A stretch of DNA of 64,000 nucleotides. It comes from Shewanella atlantica. Lineage in GTDB: Bacteria > Pseudomonadota > Gammaproteobacteria > Enterobacterales > Shewanellaceae. The first letter of the stretch is position 1, and the number at the start of each line of letters is the position of its first letter. The DNA lies in the NCBI RefSeq assembly GCF_003966265.1, contig NZ_RXNV01000004.1, positions 124,001 through 188,000 on the forward strand, read 5' to 3'. A program made the translations under genes and the position numbers. Positions 1 to 9,690 of the stretch are shown piece after piece. Below the pieces are notes generated by a model. It did not search any database and had not been told where the DNA came from. It saw only the letters and a program-made list of their open reading frames with translations.

Positions 1-454
1 TACCACTAAAGCCCAGTAAACCTTTCCTTAGTGCCTTAGGCTTCTTCCCAGCTTCTAAGTCGGCATAAATACGCGTTGCGCTATTAATTTGTTCGGCGGT
101 AGCCTTTCTTCTGACTGACTGGTACTCGTGAATTTTTCCATCTTCATAGACTGGGGCGACATAGGCATTGACCCAATAATGATCACCGCTCTTGGCGCGG
201 TTCTTTACCACACCTATCCAGGGTTTCCCCTGCTTTATTCTCTCCCACATCGACTTGAATGCAGCTTCAGGCATATCAGGGTGTCGCACCAGATTGTGAG
301 GCTGGCGGTGTAATTCGTCGAAACTGTAACCACTGACACTGGTAAAACCTTCGTTGGCATATTTAATGTTGCCATCGAGATCGGTCGTGGAGAGTAAAAT
401 ACAGTTATCGGTTAGGGTCTTTTCCTTTTGCGTCACAGGCTGATTATTGCGCAT
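1..454 (-). CDS. PAS-domain methyl-accepting chemotaxis protein, 5' part only
   Basis: The minus strand reads an open frame from ATG at 454 to the window edge, giving 151 residues with no stop. It begins MRNNQPVTQKEKTLTDNCIL and continues with a PAS domain of the Aer type: GNIKYANEGF, VSGYSFDEL, VRHPDMPEAAF, GKPWIGVVKN and DHYWVNAYV are hallmark segments of redox/energy-taxis receptors that bind FAD or haem. The stretch after the PAS core (VRRKATAEQI, then a basic linker) is where a membrane anchor and HAMP/MA signalling domains normally follow, but these lie outside the window. Function as an intracellular energy or oxygen taxis receptor is inferred from the family. The ligand cannot be told. 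Confidence 0.8.
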   Translation of the reverse strand, partial: MRNNQPVTQKEKTLTDNCILLSTTDLDGNIKYANEGFTSVSGYSFDELHRQPHNLVRHPDMPEAAFKSMWERIKQGKPWIGVVKNRAKSGDHYWVNAYVAPVYEDGKIHEYQSVRRKATAEQINSATRIYADLEAGKKPKALRKGLLGFSG

Positions 455-762
455 TGATATAATTCTTATAGCTGATGAAGGAATGAGCAGCATTGTTACA
501 AATGTCGATTAGTAAATAATTGATTGTTGTCAATTTAAATGTAGAAAAACAAACTAATTAACACTCACGTACCAGCATTTAAGGTTCAATTTAAATGCAT
601 GATATGCATGTGTATTATTTGGATATATCAAAGAAAGGGTTTACACATAATAAATAGTACTGATCGGCATAAAGGCCAATCTTAGCGATGGGTAAGTGCT
701 AAGACTGGCGCAGACCGGAAAAGGGAAAAATATCTATTATCTCAGGTCAGAAACAAAAGCGG
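455..762. other. Intergenic region upstream of the chemoreceptor
   Basis: This AT-rich stretch separates the start of the PAS chemoreceptor from the end of the M20 peptidase gene. It holds a short palindromic pair ATGCAT-gat-ATGCAT at 595-609 that could be an operator, and a hairpin at 676-708. No coding region is evident. Confidence 0.4.
676..708 (-). terminator. Hairpin after the M20 peptidase gene, possible terminator
   Basis: CCAATCTTAGC and GCTAAGACTGG form an 11-bp stem with one mismatch and an 11-base loop. It lies about 55 bp past the stop of the minus-strand peptidase gene and is followed on that strand only by a short TTT run, so termination may be weak. Confidence 0.45.
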
Positions 763-2277
763 TTACTGCTCGACCGCTAACTCAATAAATGCAGCCGTAT
801 ACATCTTTAAATTCAACATAAATTGTTTATGGGTCATAAATTCATTTTCTGTATGCCCCGTATATTCGACACCTGGCATAGCAGGGCCAAAACTCAACGC
901 ATTAGGAAAAAGCTTGCTGTTGGTAGAGCCGCCGATGGCGACAGGTTTAGGATCTATGACACCGGTAAAGTGTGAGAACACGTTAAGTAAGGTATCCAGA
1001 TGAGGCGCATCATCCATCACCATAGGTGTTCCCCAATAAGTATCGATACCTTTGAGCTCTGTTTCATGTTTTCCCTGCCAGTCGTTGAGCGCTTTGAGTG
1101 TTTGCTTATCGAGCAATTCAGGACTCTTCCCTATAGGTCTACGCAGGTTCATCACAACTTCAGTGCCATCTTTTGTATGCTTGATCACTGTGGGCGCCAA
1201 CGTCATCGCCCCCATAAAGTTATCTTTATAAGCTATCTCACCAAACTGCTCGGCATAAACTCCCAGCCCGACCATCTCGTGTATAAAACTCATGGTAAGA
1301 GCCGCCTGAGATCTCGGCCAGTCATGAATAGAGAGTAACTCGGCAAGGTGAGTCACGGCATTTATACCATCTTCTGGCGCCGATGAATGTGCCGCCTTTC
1401 CGTCGGCAAATATAACAAGCGTGTCCCCCTTAGTATCGAACCTATACCGCATGCCTGGTTGTAACTCTCCCTGCGCCTCGAGTGCTGTTTGTAATTCATC
1501 ACTCACTCCCGAAAGCTCTGCATAGGCTTGTTGTGGAACCTGACTCGAAAAAACGCCACCGGAGAATGACACGAGTCTGGCACGATTATCGGCCGTGGAA
1601 GCCATCTCCTGGGGAGGAATAACAAGGTTAATCTTGCTCCATCCCTTTTCGGCCGTGACCACAGGATATTCGGCATCGATGGTGATATTGATATCGGCCG
1701 GTGTGAAGTTTTTCAAAAATGCTCTGAGGGGATCCCAATCGGTCTCCTCGGCGAAATACACCATCAACTCTATCCGTCTGTCTAATTTCAGCCCCTTGTC
1801 CTGAATCGACTTCATCGCATACATGGCTGTGACTATGGCACCTTTATCATCTTCTGTCCCCCGACCAATTAACTTACCGGGTTTTGATGTCACATCGAGC
1901 ACAAATGGATTGCTTTGCCAAAGCTGAGGATTGGCAGGTTGCACATCGCCATGGGTGATGACACCTAGCTTCTTTTCACTGTTACCCAGACCAATTAAGA
2001 TCACATATCCATGATCAGAGTAGTCTAAACCAAGCTTCTGACTCAATTGACTCAGTTCATGCTTAAAACCGATAAATTCAGGGTGAGTATCCGGAGTTAG
2101 CCCCTCAGCGCTAACAGTCTTGTAACTGACCAGGCGTGTTAATGAATCTAACATTCCCGCTTCGTAGGTTTTTACGGCATAGTCAGCCGTTGACTCAGCT
2201 TCAGAGGTCAAAGCATTTGCATAAAAAGGAAATAGCGAAGTGAGGACGAGAGGCAAGTAGAGAGCTAACTGTTTCAT
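763..2277 (-). CDS. Exported M20 family dipeptidase
   Basis: The 504-residue product is a PepV/carnosinase-like zinc dipeptidase of family M20. An N-terminal signal peptide (hydrophobic residues 4-22, ending near ANA) predicts export to the periplasm. Metal-site motifs appear in the expected order: THGDVQPAN (first His and Asp), GRGTEDDKG (bridging Asp and neighbours), AEETDWDP (catalytic Glu), IDAEYP (metal Asp/Glu) and GHTENEFM (C-terminal His). Family knowledge predicts hydrolysis of short peptides using two zinc ions. The ATG follows GGAAA at a usable distance. The gene is divergent from the M3 peptidase lipoprotein gene, so the pair may share a peptide-degrading role, which is inference. 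Confidence 0.88.
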   Translation of the reverse strand: MKQLALYLPLVLTSLFPFYANALTSEAESTADYAVKTYEAGMLDSLTRLVSYKTVSAEGLTPDTHPEFIGFKHELSQLSQKLGLDYSDHGYVILIGLGNSEKKLGVITHGDVQPANPQLWQSNPFVLDVTSKPGKLIGRGTEDDKGAIVTAMYAMKSIQDKGLKLDRRIELMVYFAEETDWDPLRAFLKNFTPADINITIDAEYPVVTAEKGWSKINLVIPPQEMASTADNRARLVSFSGGVFSSQVPQQAYAELSGVSDELQTALEAQGELQPGMRYRFDTKGDTLVIFADGKAAHSSAPEDGINAVTHLAELLSIHDWPRSQAALTMSFIHEMVGLGVYAEQFGEIAYKDNFMGAMTLAPTVIKHTKDGTEVVMNLRRPIGKSPELLDKQTLKALNDWQGKHETELKGIDTYWGTPMVMDDAPHLDTLLNVFSHFTGVIDPKPVAIGGSTNSKLFPNALSFGPAMPGVEYTGHTENEFMTHKQFMLNLKMYTAAFIELAVEQ

Positions 2278-2555
2278 ACATTTCCATCTGTTATTGTTTT
2301 AAAGTATCTGAGCCAGTTTGCCACAAAAATAGCCATTTGATGTATAAAAACAGCCTTTTCGAAACATTTGTTACAAACAAAACAATAAATTGATAGCCTT
2401 AACACCTTCAACCATGATATTTAAAAGACTTTAACGTCAGATTAAGACTTTTCACGTAAAGTAAAAAGTAATCATTATTATTGAACTAATCACCGACGTA
2501 GTGATTAAACCTATTAACACAAGCAAAAAATAAACCATCAACCGGGGATATAAAT

Positions 2556-4736
2556 ATGAAGGGATTAACCCTCAAACCACTCGTGTCAGCTATCGCACTG
2601 ACTTTTGCTCTTGGCGCATGTAGCTCATCTACTACTGCAACAAATGAAGCTAACGTGGCGCCGAATGTCGTTGCACAACAGATTATTGAAAATAACGCAA
2701 CGAATCCTTTCTTTAAGCCATACGATACCTATATGGGTATTCCAGATTTCGATAAGATCAAGACTGAGCATTATCTACCCGCATTTAAAGCCGGTATTGC
2801 GCAACATAAAGCTGAAATTCAAGCAATTATTGATAACCCGGATGCACCTACTTTCGCTAACACCATCGAAGCGATGGAGTTTGCCGGAGAGCTGACAACG
2901 AAAGTCGCCAGTGTTTTCTATAACCTGACCGGCGCAGATACAAATGATGAGTTGCAGAAGCTCTCTAAAGAGATTTCACCACTACTCTCGGCAGCCGGTG
3001 ACGACATCCTATTAAACGATCAGTTATTTCAAAAAGTTAAAGCGGTATACGAACAACGTGATGGATTAAATCTCGACGTTGCAGAGTCTAAGCTTTTGGA
3101 AGACACCTACAAGTCATTCACTCGTGGTGGAGCCAACCTAAGTAAAGCCGATAAGACCAAGCTTAGAGCATTGAATGAAGAGATTGGCAAGCTCAGTCTT
3201 GAATTTGGCGATAACTTGCTTGCAGAAACTAACGCATTTGAATTGGTCATCGACAATAAAGCCGACCTTGCAGGCCTGCCAGACGATGTGATCAGCAATG
3301 CCGCGCAAACTGCGACCAAGCGCGGCCATGAAGGGAAGTGGGTGTTCACCACATCACGTCCTTCTATCACACCGTTTTTAACTTATGCCGATAATCGCGA
3401 CCTACGCGAAAAAATCTATAACGGTTACATCGAGCGCGGTAATAACGACAACGCTAACGACAATAAAAAGCTACTCGCTAAAATGGCTGCACTTCGTGCC
3501 GAACGTGCACAATTGATGGGCTACAAAACCCATGCACACTTAGTGCTCGAAGAGCGTACGGCCCAAACACCTGAAAATGTATATGGACTCTTAAACAAGG
3601 TTTGGCCTGCAGCTCTGGGACAAGCGAAAGCTGAAGTCGCCGTAATGCAGGAACTTATCGATTCTGAAGGCGGTGACTTCAAGTTGGCAGGTTGGGACTG
3701 GGCATACTATTCAGACAAGATCCGAGTAGCTAAGTACAGCTTCAATGAACAGCAGACTCGCCCTTACTTCTCTCTGGAAAATACCCTTAAAGGTGTTTTC
3801 TACACGGCTAACCGTCTCTTCGGCATCACAGTTAAAGAGCGTACCGATCTGCCTAAGTACAACGATGAAGTTCGTACATGGGAAGTATTCGACAAAGACG
3901 GCTCACTAATGGCCATCTTCATGGGTGACTACTACGTACGTGATTCTAAGCGTGGCGGAGCATGGATGAACTCCTACCGTCAGCAATACAACATGAATGG
4001 CGTTGATTCTAAGCCTATCATAGTCAACGTGTTGAACTATCCTCGTCCGGTCGGTGATGAGCCGGCACTATTGACCTTCGATGAAGCCAGCACCCTATTC
4101 CATGAATTTGGTCACGCACTTCACGGTATGCTTTCCGATGTTAAGTATCGCTCACAAGCCGGTACCTCTGTACCACGTGACTATGTTGAGTTCCCGTCTC
4201 AAGTGATGGAAAACTGGATGACGCAGCCTGAAGTATTGGCACAATTTGCTAAGCACTACAAAACAGGTGAAGTGATCCCACAGGAACTTGTTAAGAAGAT
4301 CCAGGCAGCCAGCAAGTTCAACCAAGGTTTTGCTACCGTTGAATATATGGCCGCAACAAAACTTGATCTCGATTGGCACACAGTCACAGACTTCACGCCA
4401 AAAGATGCTGCGGCATTCGAAGCGGAGTCACTGAACAAGATGGGCTTGATCAGCGAGATTGCGCCGCGTTACCGCAGCACGTATTTTGCACACATCTTCT
4501 CTGGCGGATACTCAGCGGGTTACTACAGCTACCTATGGTCTGATATCTTAGGGGCTGATGCTTTCGAAGCGTTCAAAGAGAACGGTATTTTCGATAGAGC
4601 CACCGCTGATGCATTTAGAAATAACGTGTTATCACAAGGCGGAAGCGAAGACCCGATGAAGCTTTACAAGCAGTTCCGTGGTAAAGAAGCGGGAATCGAT
4701 CCTCTGCTTCGTAGCCGTGGCCTACTCGCTAAGTAA
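2556..4736 (+). CDS. dcp: M3 family peptidyl-dipeptidase Dcp, lipoprotein
   Basis: This 726-residue protein belongs to the thimet/Dcp group of zinc peptidases. The N-terminus MKGLTLKPLVSAIALTFALG ends in a lipobox (LGAC, Cys22), so it is predicted to be anchored on the periplasmic side of the envelope, unlike the cytoplasmic E. coli Dcp. The catalytic motif HEFGH is at about residues 516-520, with the third zinc ligand Glu expected about 25 residues later (YVEFPSQVMENW). Typical Dcp segments are visible (FFKPYDTYMGIPDFDKIK near the start, HIFSGGYSAGYYSYLW near the end). It should release dipeptides from peptide C-termini. A GGGGAT ribosome-binding site precedes the ATG, and a strong terminator follows. 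Confidence 0.92.
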   Translation: MKGLTLKPLVSAIALTFALGACSSSTTATNEANVAPNVVAQQIIENNATNPFFKPYDTYMGIPDFDKIKTEHYLPAFKAGIAQHKAEIQAIIDNPDAPTFANTIEAMEFAGELTTKVASVFYNLTGADTNDELQKLSKEISPLLSAAGDDILLNDQLFQKVKAVYEQRDGLNLDVAESKLLEDTYKSFTRGGANLSKADKTKLRALNEEIGKLSLEFGDNLLAETNAFELVIDNKADLAGLPDDVISNAAQTATKRGHEGKWVFTTSRPSITPFLTYADNRDLREKIYNGYIERGNNDNANDNKKLLAKMAALRAERAQLMGYKTHAHLVLEERTAQTPENVYGLLNKVWPAALGQAKAEVAVMQELIDSEGGDFKLAGWDWAYYSDKIRVAKYSFNEQQTRPYFSLENTLKGVFYTANRLFGITVKERTDLPKYNDEVRTWEVFDKDGSLMAIFMGDYYVRDSKRGGAWMNSYRQQYNMNGVDSKPIIVNVLNYPRPVGDEPALLTFDEASTLFHEFGHALHGMLSDVKYRSQAGTSVPRDYVEFPSQVMENWMTQPEVLAQFAKHYKTGEVIPQELVKKIQAASKFNQGFATVEYMAATKLDLDWHTVTDFTPKDAAAFEAESLNKMGLISEIAPRYRSTYFAHIFSGGYSAGYYSYLWSDILGADAFEAFKENGIFDRATADAFRNNVLSQGGSEDPMKLYKQFRGKEAGIDPLLRSRGLLAK

Positions 4737-4780
4737 GCTTTCTTGTATAGCTATCGATTCAGATATCGATAGAGCAGTTA

Positions 4781-4807
4781 AAAGCACGGCTATTGCCGTG
4801 CTTTTTT
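4781..4807 (+). terminator. Rho-independent terminator after dcp
   Basis: AAAGCACGGC and GCCGTGCTTT form a perfect GC-rich stem with a short loop, followed by a T-run on the plus strand. A T-run on the minus side also exists, so it may serve the convergent membrane-protein gene too. Confidence 0.9.
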
Positions 4808-4845
4808 ATCTCTCAAATTTACTGCAGTGAACCGTTTCCGCCACG

Positions 4846-5940
4846 TTAAGCCGGCCCCTCTATCTGTGTGAAGGCCTCTTCCCTGCACCACTTCTCGGTG
4901 ATAGTTGGATTGGTAATTCGGGAAATAACGATAGGCAATACGATAAATATCCCCATAAAACCTACCAGTAACTGAAAACCTACGATATTTATCGTTAGCC
5001 CGCCCACCATCAAGAGAGTCAAAAATAACAAGGAGGGTAAGGCTGCTTTTAACCGGGTACGTTCATTTCTGTGATAGCCCAGATCTACGGGGAAAAAAGG
5101 TTTTAAATTTTCAAGAGCGTGCGACTTAACCATCTGATTAATGAACCCTAACCTTCCGCATCCACCCTTATGTTCTATCTCTATTACGTCGGAGTTGTGG
5201 TCGCTGCACACTAAGGTTATATCATCAAATGCGATACGCTGAAGCCTGCCAGGCTTACTCATGGCAATGAGTTTATCTGGCGGTACCTCATTGCTGTATG
5301 CACGCAGGATCTCAGCAGATTGTTTATCATCGAAGCCAAAATATACCAGTTCATCACAGAGCATAAGCACCAGGTACTTATCTTCGATATCCAACCATGA
5401 GTTACCGGTGTAAAGCCCTTTTGGCAGGACATTTTTCGATTCCTGGACTAAGAGAAATGACAGTAGAAAATAGAGCATCATAGTGAAAGGGACACTAAAA
5501 CCTAACGCACTGAGTAATTTCTCGGTTACCGGGTCCTCACCGACTTTAGCAGCCAGATGAATTTTCAAGTCGCTCACTTCCGGGTTATCTATCGAATACC
5601 AGACAGAAACATAGCTCCCCTCTTTCAGGGTCAGAAAACGCGAACTGCTGATCGCTTTAGTACTGAGAAACTCCTCTCCCTCAAGCCCGAATTGATAACT
5701 CAGATAATAGCCATCCAGTGCACGTTTATCACCGCTGGAATTAATGAACTCCTCCTGCTGGTAAAACAGATCTGTCACACGAGCTTGAACCTCCCTATGT
5801 TCATCAACCCATCGAGGAGAGAAAGCGCTGAAATATCCGACCAGGTAAGTCCCGAAGTGGGTCGACACGATAAAAATGAATAAAGAGGCTAAACGGACAA
5901 ATCCCTTACGTTTAAACCATGGTGAGCTGTACTTTTTCAT
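4846..5940 (-). CDS. Membrane protein of unknown function
   Basis: I chose ATG 5940 (MKKYSSPWFKRKGF...), which sits 7 bases after AAGGA. The frame is open 33 codons further upstream but without a ribosome-binding site. The 364-residue product has a basic N-terminus, a transmembrane helix near residues 15-35 (LASLFIFIVSTHFGTYLVGYF), a soluble extracytoplasmic part of about 110 residues, a second helix (FTMMLYFLLSFLLV), a cytosolic stretch of about 120 residues, and two close helices near the C-terminus (LPSLLFLTLLMVGGL and LLVGFMGIFIVLPIVI). No catalytic motif or known domain was recognised. It faces dcp tail to tail and is divergent from the methyltransferase gene. Confidence 0.65.
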   Translation of the reverse strand: MKKYSSPWFKRKGFVRLASLFIFIVSTHFGTYLVGYFSAFSPRWVDEHREVQARVTDLFYQQEEFINSSGDKRALDGYYLSYQFGLEGEEFLSTKAISSSRFLTLKEGSYVSVWYSIDNPEVSDLKIHLAAKVGEDPVTEKLLSALGFSVPFTMMLYFLLSFLLVQESKNVLPKGLYTGNSWLDIEDKYLVLMLCDELVYFGFDDKQSAEILRAYSNEVPPDKLIAMSKPGRLQRIAFDDITLVCSDHNSDVIEIEHKGGCGRLGFINQMVKSHALENLKPFFPVDLGYHRNERTRLKAALPSLLFLTLLMVGGLTINIVGFQLLVGFMGIFIVLPIVISRITNPTITEKWCREEAFTQIEGPA

Positions 5941-6235
5941 TTTACTTTCCTTAGTAATGTAAACGAAAACATCTCCTTTCACCGATACAATTTTGTAGTT
6001 AATCCCTCCATGGAATTCATAAAGTACAGTTAATATCAACTATAGCATCGGAAAGCAGAAATGCGCCTTGCTGCCAAGGAGAGAATATAAACTCACTGTA
6101 AATCGTAGCTAGAACAGCTATGGCGAGTCTCCCGCCAAATTTCCTGGCACCGACTTTCTTCCCCACTCGATTCAAGCTAGAGTATAAAAACAGGCGTGAT
6201 AAACGCGACCGTTTCCATTAGAACAAGCAGCCAGT

Positions 6236-6838
6236 ATGAGTCAACTCCCCTTCTCTCAATCATGTGAAAACAATAAAGACCCAATATTGAAGGTCATTAA
6301 ACGTGCTTTTGCACAATCGAGCCACGTATTGGAAATTGGCACCGGCAGCGCACAGCATGCGGCTTATTTTGCCAGATACCTGCCTCATCTTATCTGGCAA
6401 ACCAGCGATCAGGAGGCCTATCTGGAGGGAATAGAGATGCGTTTAGCCCAATCCAACATTCCTAACTTACGCGACCCCATAGCCCTGGACGTCACAAAGC
6501 AGTGGCCATTATCGAAGTCCGAAACTATCGATGCTATCTTTACCGCCAACACCCTGCACATCATGTCAAAAGAGATGGTTGAAGCTTTCTTCTGCGGTAT
6601 AGGCAAATATTTAGCTCCAAAAGGACAACTGTGTATATACGGTCCATTTAATTATGGAGGCGAGTACAGCAGTGAGAGTAATGCCAGGTTCGATATTTGG
6701 TTAAAAGAGCGAGATCACCGCAGTGCAATTCGAAATATCGAATGGATTGATGCACTGGCAAAAAAGCATGAGCTTAAATTCTGTGCAGATCATCCTATGC
6801 CGGCAAATAATCGATTATTGCACCTGACAAAAATATAA
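6236..6838 (+). CDS. DUF938 family SAM-dependent methyltransferase
   Basis: The 200-residue product matches the DUF938 group of class I methyltransferases. The SAM-binding motif I is VLEIGTGSAQHAAYFA near residues 31-46, followed by an acidic motif II region (WQTSDQ) and by TANTLHIMS at the position of motif IV. The end PANNRLLHLTKI is characteristic of the family. The substrate is not known for this family. The upstream ribosome-binding site is weak, so the start is moderately sure. Confidence 0.85.
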   Translation: MSQLPFSQSCENNKDPILKVIKRAFAQSSHVLEIGTGSAQHAAYFARYLPHLIWQTSDQEAYLEGIEMRLAQSNIPNLRDPIALDVTKQWPLSKSETIDAIFTANTLHIMSKEMVEAFFCGIGKYLAPKGQLCIYGPFNYGGEYSSESNARFDIWLKERDHRSAIRNIEWIDALAKKHELKFCADHPMPANNRLLHLTKI

Positions 6839-7101
6839 TTATAAATATTTTGAGCGATATTTATGCCGTATAAAATATGTAATAAGTTAAAAACCCATCA
6901 CCTCACTGTTTACGAATAAGAACAGTGGAAAATTAAAATGCAATTTCTCTCAAATGTTCAGATAATTACAATTAGTATAAAATATTTCTAATATCATCAC
7001 TTCAACACAAGGCTCACTCCTCCTCGCCCGTTAAAAATGGTTACCGAACACTCAGTTGTGTATTTTTACAACGCAAATGTATCTTTTTGTAGCACATTAT
7101 G

Positions 7102-7117
7102 TGTGAAACCGATCACT
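7102..7117 (+). promoter_or_regulatory. CRP-like binding site
   Basis: TGTGA-AACCGA-TCACT matches the CRP consensus TGTGA-N6-TCACA at nine of ten half-site positions. It is about 310 bp upstream of the nucleotidase start, so its role depends on where the promoter is. Confidence 0.5.
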
Positions 7118-7385
7118 ATCATTAATACTCAAGCCGATATAATCCAGTTCGGTTAATTAAAAGTTATTAAAAAGTAGCTAATTAATCATTTGGTAATTAA
7201 CCGAAACGCTGAGGCGTATTATTTAACTCTCGGAACAGATGAGTTCAACTCTGATTTAAACTTTTTTTAAATAAGTAAAGTGAGAATAGATTGAATAACT
7301 GCATTCTTCCGAGAATTAAAAACATATTGAGATTGTTTTTCAATCGCAATATTTAAACTAGTTACAATTCGCCTTAGTCAATATA

Positions 7386-7402
7386 TGTGCAATTAATGCA
7401 CA
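7386..7402 (+). promoter_or_regulatory. Inverted repeat next to the nucleotidase ribosome-binding site
   Basis: TGTGCA-ATTAA-TGCACA is a perfect 6-bp inverted repeat about 15 bp before the GGGG ribosome-binding site. It could be an operator, or a small RNA hairpin in the leader. No known regulator box was matched. Confidence 0.4.
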
Positions 7403-7426
7403 ATTAAAAATAATACGGGGTTGATA

Positions 7427-9562
7427 ATGAAAAAAACTAATCGCAGTGTACTGTGCTTAGCCGTACTCGCTGCTTTAGCTGGGTGCTCGGATGATGAAAC
7501 AATAATTAATACGGACAGTGGTTATGCACCTGTGGTAACACAAGGTAAAACACTGACAAACACGCCAGATATCGTAGTTAAGAGTCAAAACGAAGTCGAC
7601 GAAGTCACCATTACTATCGGTGCAACATCAGATCTCCACGGCCGCATTTTTGGTTATGATTATGCTCTTGACGCAGTCGACTCTGATGCGGGTCTGACAC
7701 GCATCTCAACTTTGCTTGAAACTGAAAAAGCAAATAATCCAAATATGATCTTGATCGATATCGGTGATACCGTTCAGGGCAACTCGGCTCAACTCTTCAA
7801 CGATGATCCAACGCATCCTGTCGTTTCTACCTTAAACTCACTGGACTTTGACCTCTGGGTTCCTGGTAACCACGAATTTAACTTCGAACGCAGCTTTATC
7901 GACCGTAACCTGAACCATTTCAACGGTGCCGTTGTATCGAATAACATCAAGTGGGAAGAGAACAGCGCGAACTACATTCGTGCCTTCCAGATCTTTGAAG
8001 TCGATGGCGCTAAAGTTGCCATCGTCGGTGTGACACCATCTAACGTACCTAACTGGGAAGCGTCTGCACCCGGACACTTTGCCGGTCTTAAATTTGACGA
8101 AGAGCTGGCCTCTACACGTGCGGCGGTTGATGAGTTAATTGAAAAATTCAATCCAGATGTCATCGTCGGTGCCTTCCATATCGGACGTAGCTCTGAAGGT
8201 GGTGCAGGTGTTTACAAGATTGCCGCAGAGATGGCCGATAAGTTTGACGTCATTCTAGCCGGTCACGAACACGCAACCTATATCGAAAGCGTACAGAAGG
8301 TAGCTGAAGGCGAAGATATCGTTTCGACCGATATCTCTGTCGAAGCGGGTGATACCGCCGAAGATAAGACACTTTCAGGTACCTATGATGAATCTAACCG
8401 CGCTCAGAGCGTTAAGATCATCGAACCGGGTAAATGGGGTTGGGCGCTGGCTAAGGCTGATATCAAGCTTAAGAAGAACACCGATGGCAAGTGGGAGATG
8501 GTCGATACGACATTAAGCAATGTCACATCTAAAAATATCGAAGAAAGTCAGACTACAAGTTCGCAGTTCCAGTATGTTCATGACATCTCTAAAGCCGATG
8601 CTCAACTTGTTCTGGGTCTAGTCGGTGGTGACTTTACTCCGGGTACCGGCGCCGATGAAGCCGTACATGAAGATTACGACCACGAAACCGGTCGTCTATA
8701 TTCAACGATTCATACCGCTAAAGTCATGGATACCCCGTTGATGGACTTCATCAACCAGATCCAGCTAGAGAAATCTGAAGCCGTAGTCTCTGCTGCGTCA
8801 CTATTCTCTGATAGCTCTAACCTGATTGATGGCCAAGAGTACGCTAAGAAAGATTCAACGAATCTCTACAAGTATGACAATACCCTTATCGGTATTAACA
8901 TGACAGGTGCAAACCTGAAGCGTTACATGGAGTGGTCTTACACTTACTTTAATACCTATAAAGACGGTGATATTACCGTATCCTTTAAGAAAGGTGCTAA
9001 AGCTTACATGTATGATCAGTTCGACGGTAAGATTGACTTCGTTGTCGACCTGACCGGCGATTCATTTGCCATGGATGAAAACTATACGGTAACAAATGAA
9101 GGTAGCCGTATCGAGATCATCGAGATCGATGGTAAGCCATTCGATGCTACAGCAAGCTACAAGGTCGGCTTAAACAGCTATCGTTGGGGATCAAACATCA
9201 AGAAGTTTGGCTGGGCAACCGGTGATGATGTTTATTATGATTCAGTCAACGAGCCAGTTTACGCTATCCGTGACATGCTGACAGAATATGTTGCTGCTAA
9301 CCAAGGCGTTAATGCCAGTGATTTCACTAATCCTAACTGGGAAATTAAACAGTACCAGGATAATGGTGCAATCACCTTACTACGCACAGACAATGGCGCA
9401 GGTCAGGCACTGTGGAATAGACTGGTAAGCAAAGAGATCTGTGTCAAGATTGACCCGGATAACCCTAAGTATCCAGGGATTTTGGACGCGGTGAATGTTA
9501 ATGACGCGACCTCATACTTTGTCAATCCGACTAAAGATTATGCAGGTTGTGTAACTGAGTAA
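7427..9562 (+). CDS. Lipoprotein bifunctional 5'-nucleotidase / 2',3'-cyclic phosphodiesterase-like
   Basis: The 711-residue protein has a signal peptide with lipobox (ALAGC) and the two-domain build of the CpdB/UshA family. The N-terminal metallophosphoesterase domain shows SDLHGRIFG, IGDTVQGN, GNHEFNF, VGAFHIGR and AGHEHA. The C-terminal 5'-nucleotidase domain follows from about residue 420 (DTPLMDFINQIQL). It should dephosphorylate nucleotides or cyclic nucleotides at the envelope and so feed phosphate and nucleoside salvage. Two in-frame codons upstream (TTG ATA) are also open, but GGGG at 7417-7420 supports ATG 7427. The gene stands alone, with a long leader before it and a strong terminator after it. 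Confidence 0.88.
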   Translation: MKKTNRSVLCLAVLAALAGCSDDETIINTDSGYAPVVTQGKTLTNTPDIVVKSQNEVDEVTITIGATSDLHGRIFGYDYALDAVDSDAGLTRISTLLETEKANNPNMILIDIGDTVQGNSAQLFNDDPTHPVVSTLNSLDFDLWVPGNHEFNFERSFIDRNLNHFNGAVVSNNIKWEENSANYIRAFQIFEVDGAKVAIVGVTPSNVPNWEASAPGHFAGLKFDEELASTRAAVDELIEKFNPDVIVGAFHIGRSSEGGAGVYKIAAEMADKFDVILAGHEHATYIESVQKVAEGEDIVSTDISVEAGDTAEDKTLSGTYDESNRAQSVKIIEPGKWGWALAKADIKLKKNTDGKWEMVDTTLSNVTSKNIEESQTTSSQFQYVHDISKADAQLVLGLVGGDFTPGTGADEAVHEDYDHETGRLYSTIHTAKVMDTPLMDFINQIQLEKSEAVVSAASLFSDSSNLIDGQEYAKKDSTNLYKYDNTLIGINMTGANLKRYMEWSYTYFNTYKDGDITVSFKKGAKAYMYDQFDGKIDFVVDLTGDSFAMDENYTVTNEGSRIEIIEIDGKPFDATASYKVGLNSYRWGSNIKKFGWATGDDVYYDSVNEPVYAIRDMLTEYVAANQGVNASDFTNPNWEIKQYQDNGAITLLRTDNGAGQALWNRLVSKEICVKIDPDNPKYPGILDAVNVNDATSYFVNPTKDYAGCVTE

Positions 9563-9574
9563 ATCGCACCCAAT

Positions 9575-9601
9575 AAAGGCCTGGTAACAGGCCTTTTTTT
9601 T
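9575..9601 (+). terminator. Terminator after the nucleotidase gene
   Basis: AAAGGCCTG-gtaa-CAGGCCTTT followed by a run of Ts; a textbook intrinsic terminator. Confidence 0.92.
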
Positions 9602-9690
9602 GCCTTGGTTAGTCTGGCATTATCGGTGTCTACTGGTGTGTCAGACTGCCTAAATATGATTATTTTTATAACTTTCGTTACAAACTGCCT

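Larger units (their letters stand above)
6839..7426. other. Long AT-rich regulatory interval before the nucleotidase gene
   Basis: Nearly 590 bp without a gene. It is strongly AT-rich and contains a CRP-like box (7102-7117) and a 17-bp inverted repeat (7386-7402) just before the ribosome-binding site. No small ORF with a ribosome-binding site was found. The length suggests a long 5' leader or a complex promoter. Confidence 0.5.

Noticed and set aside
128-313. 61-codon plus-strand frame inside the chemoreceptor gene
   Set aside because: It is antisense to a clear PAS-domain coding region.
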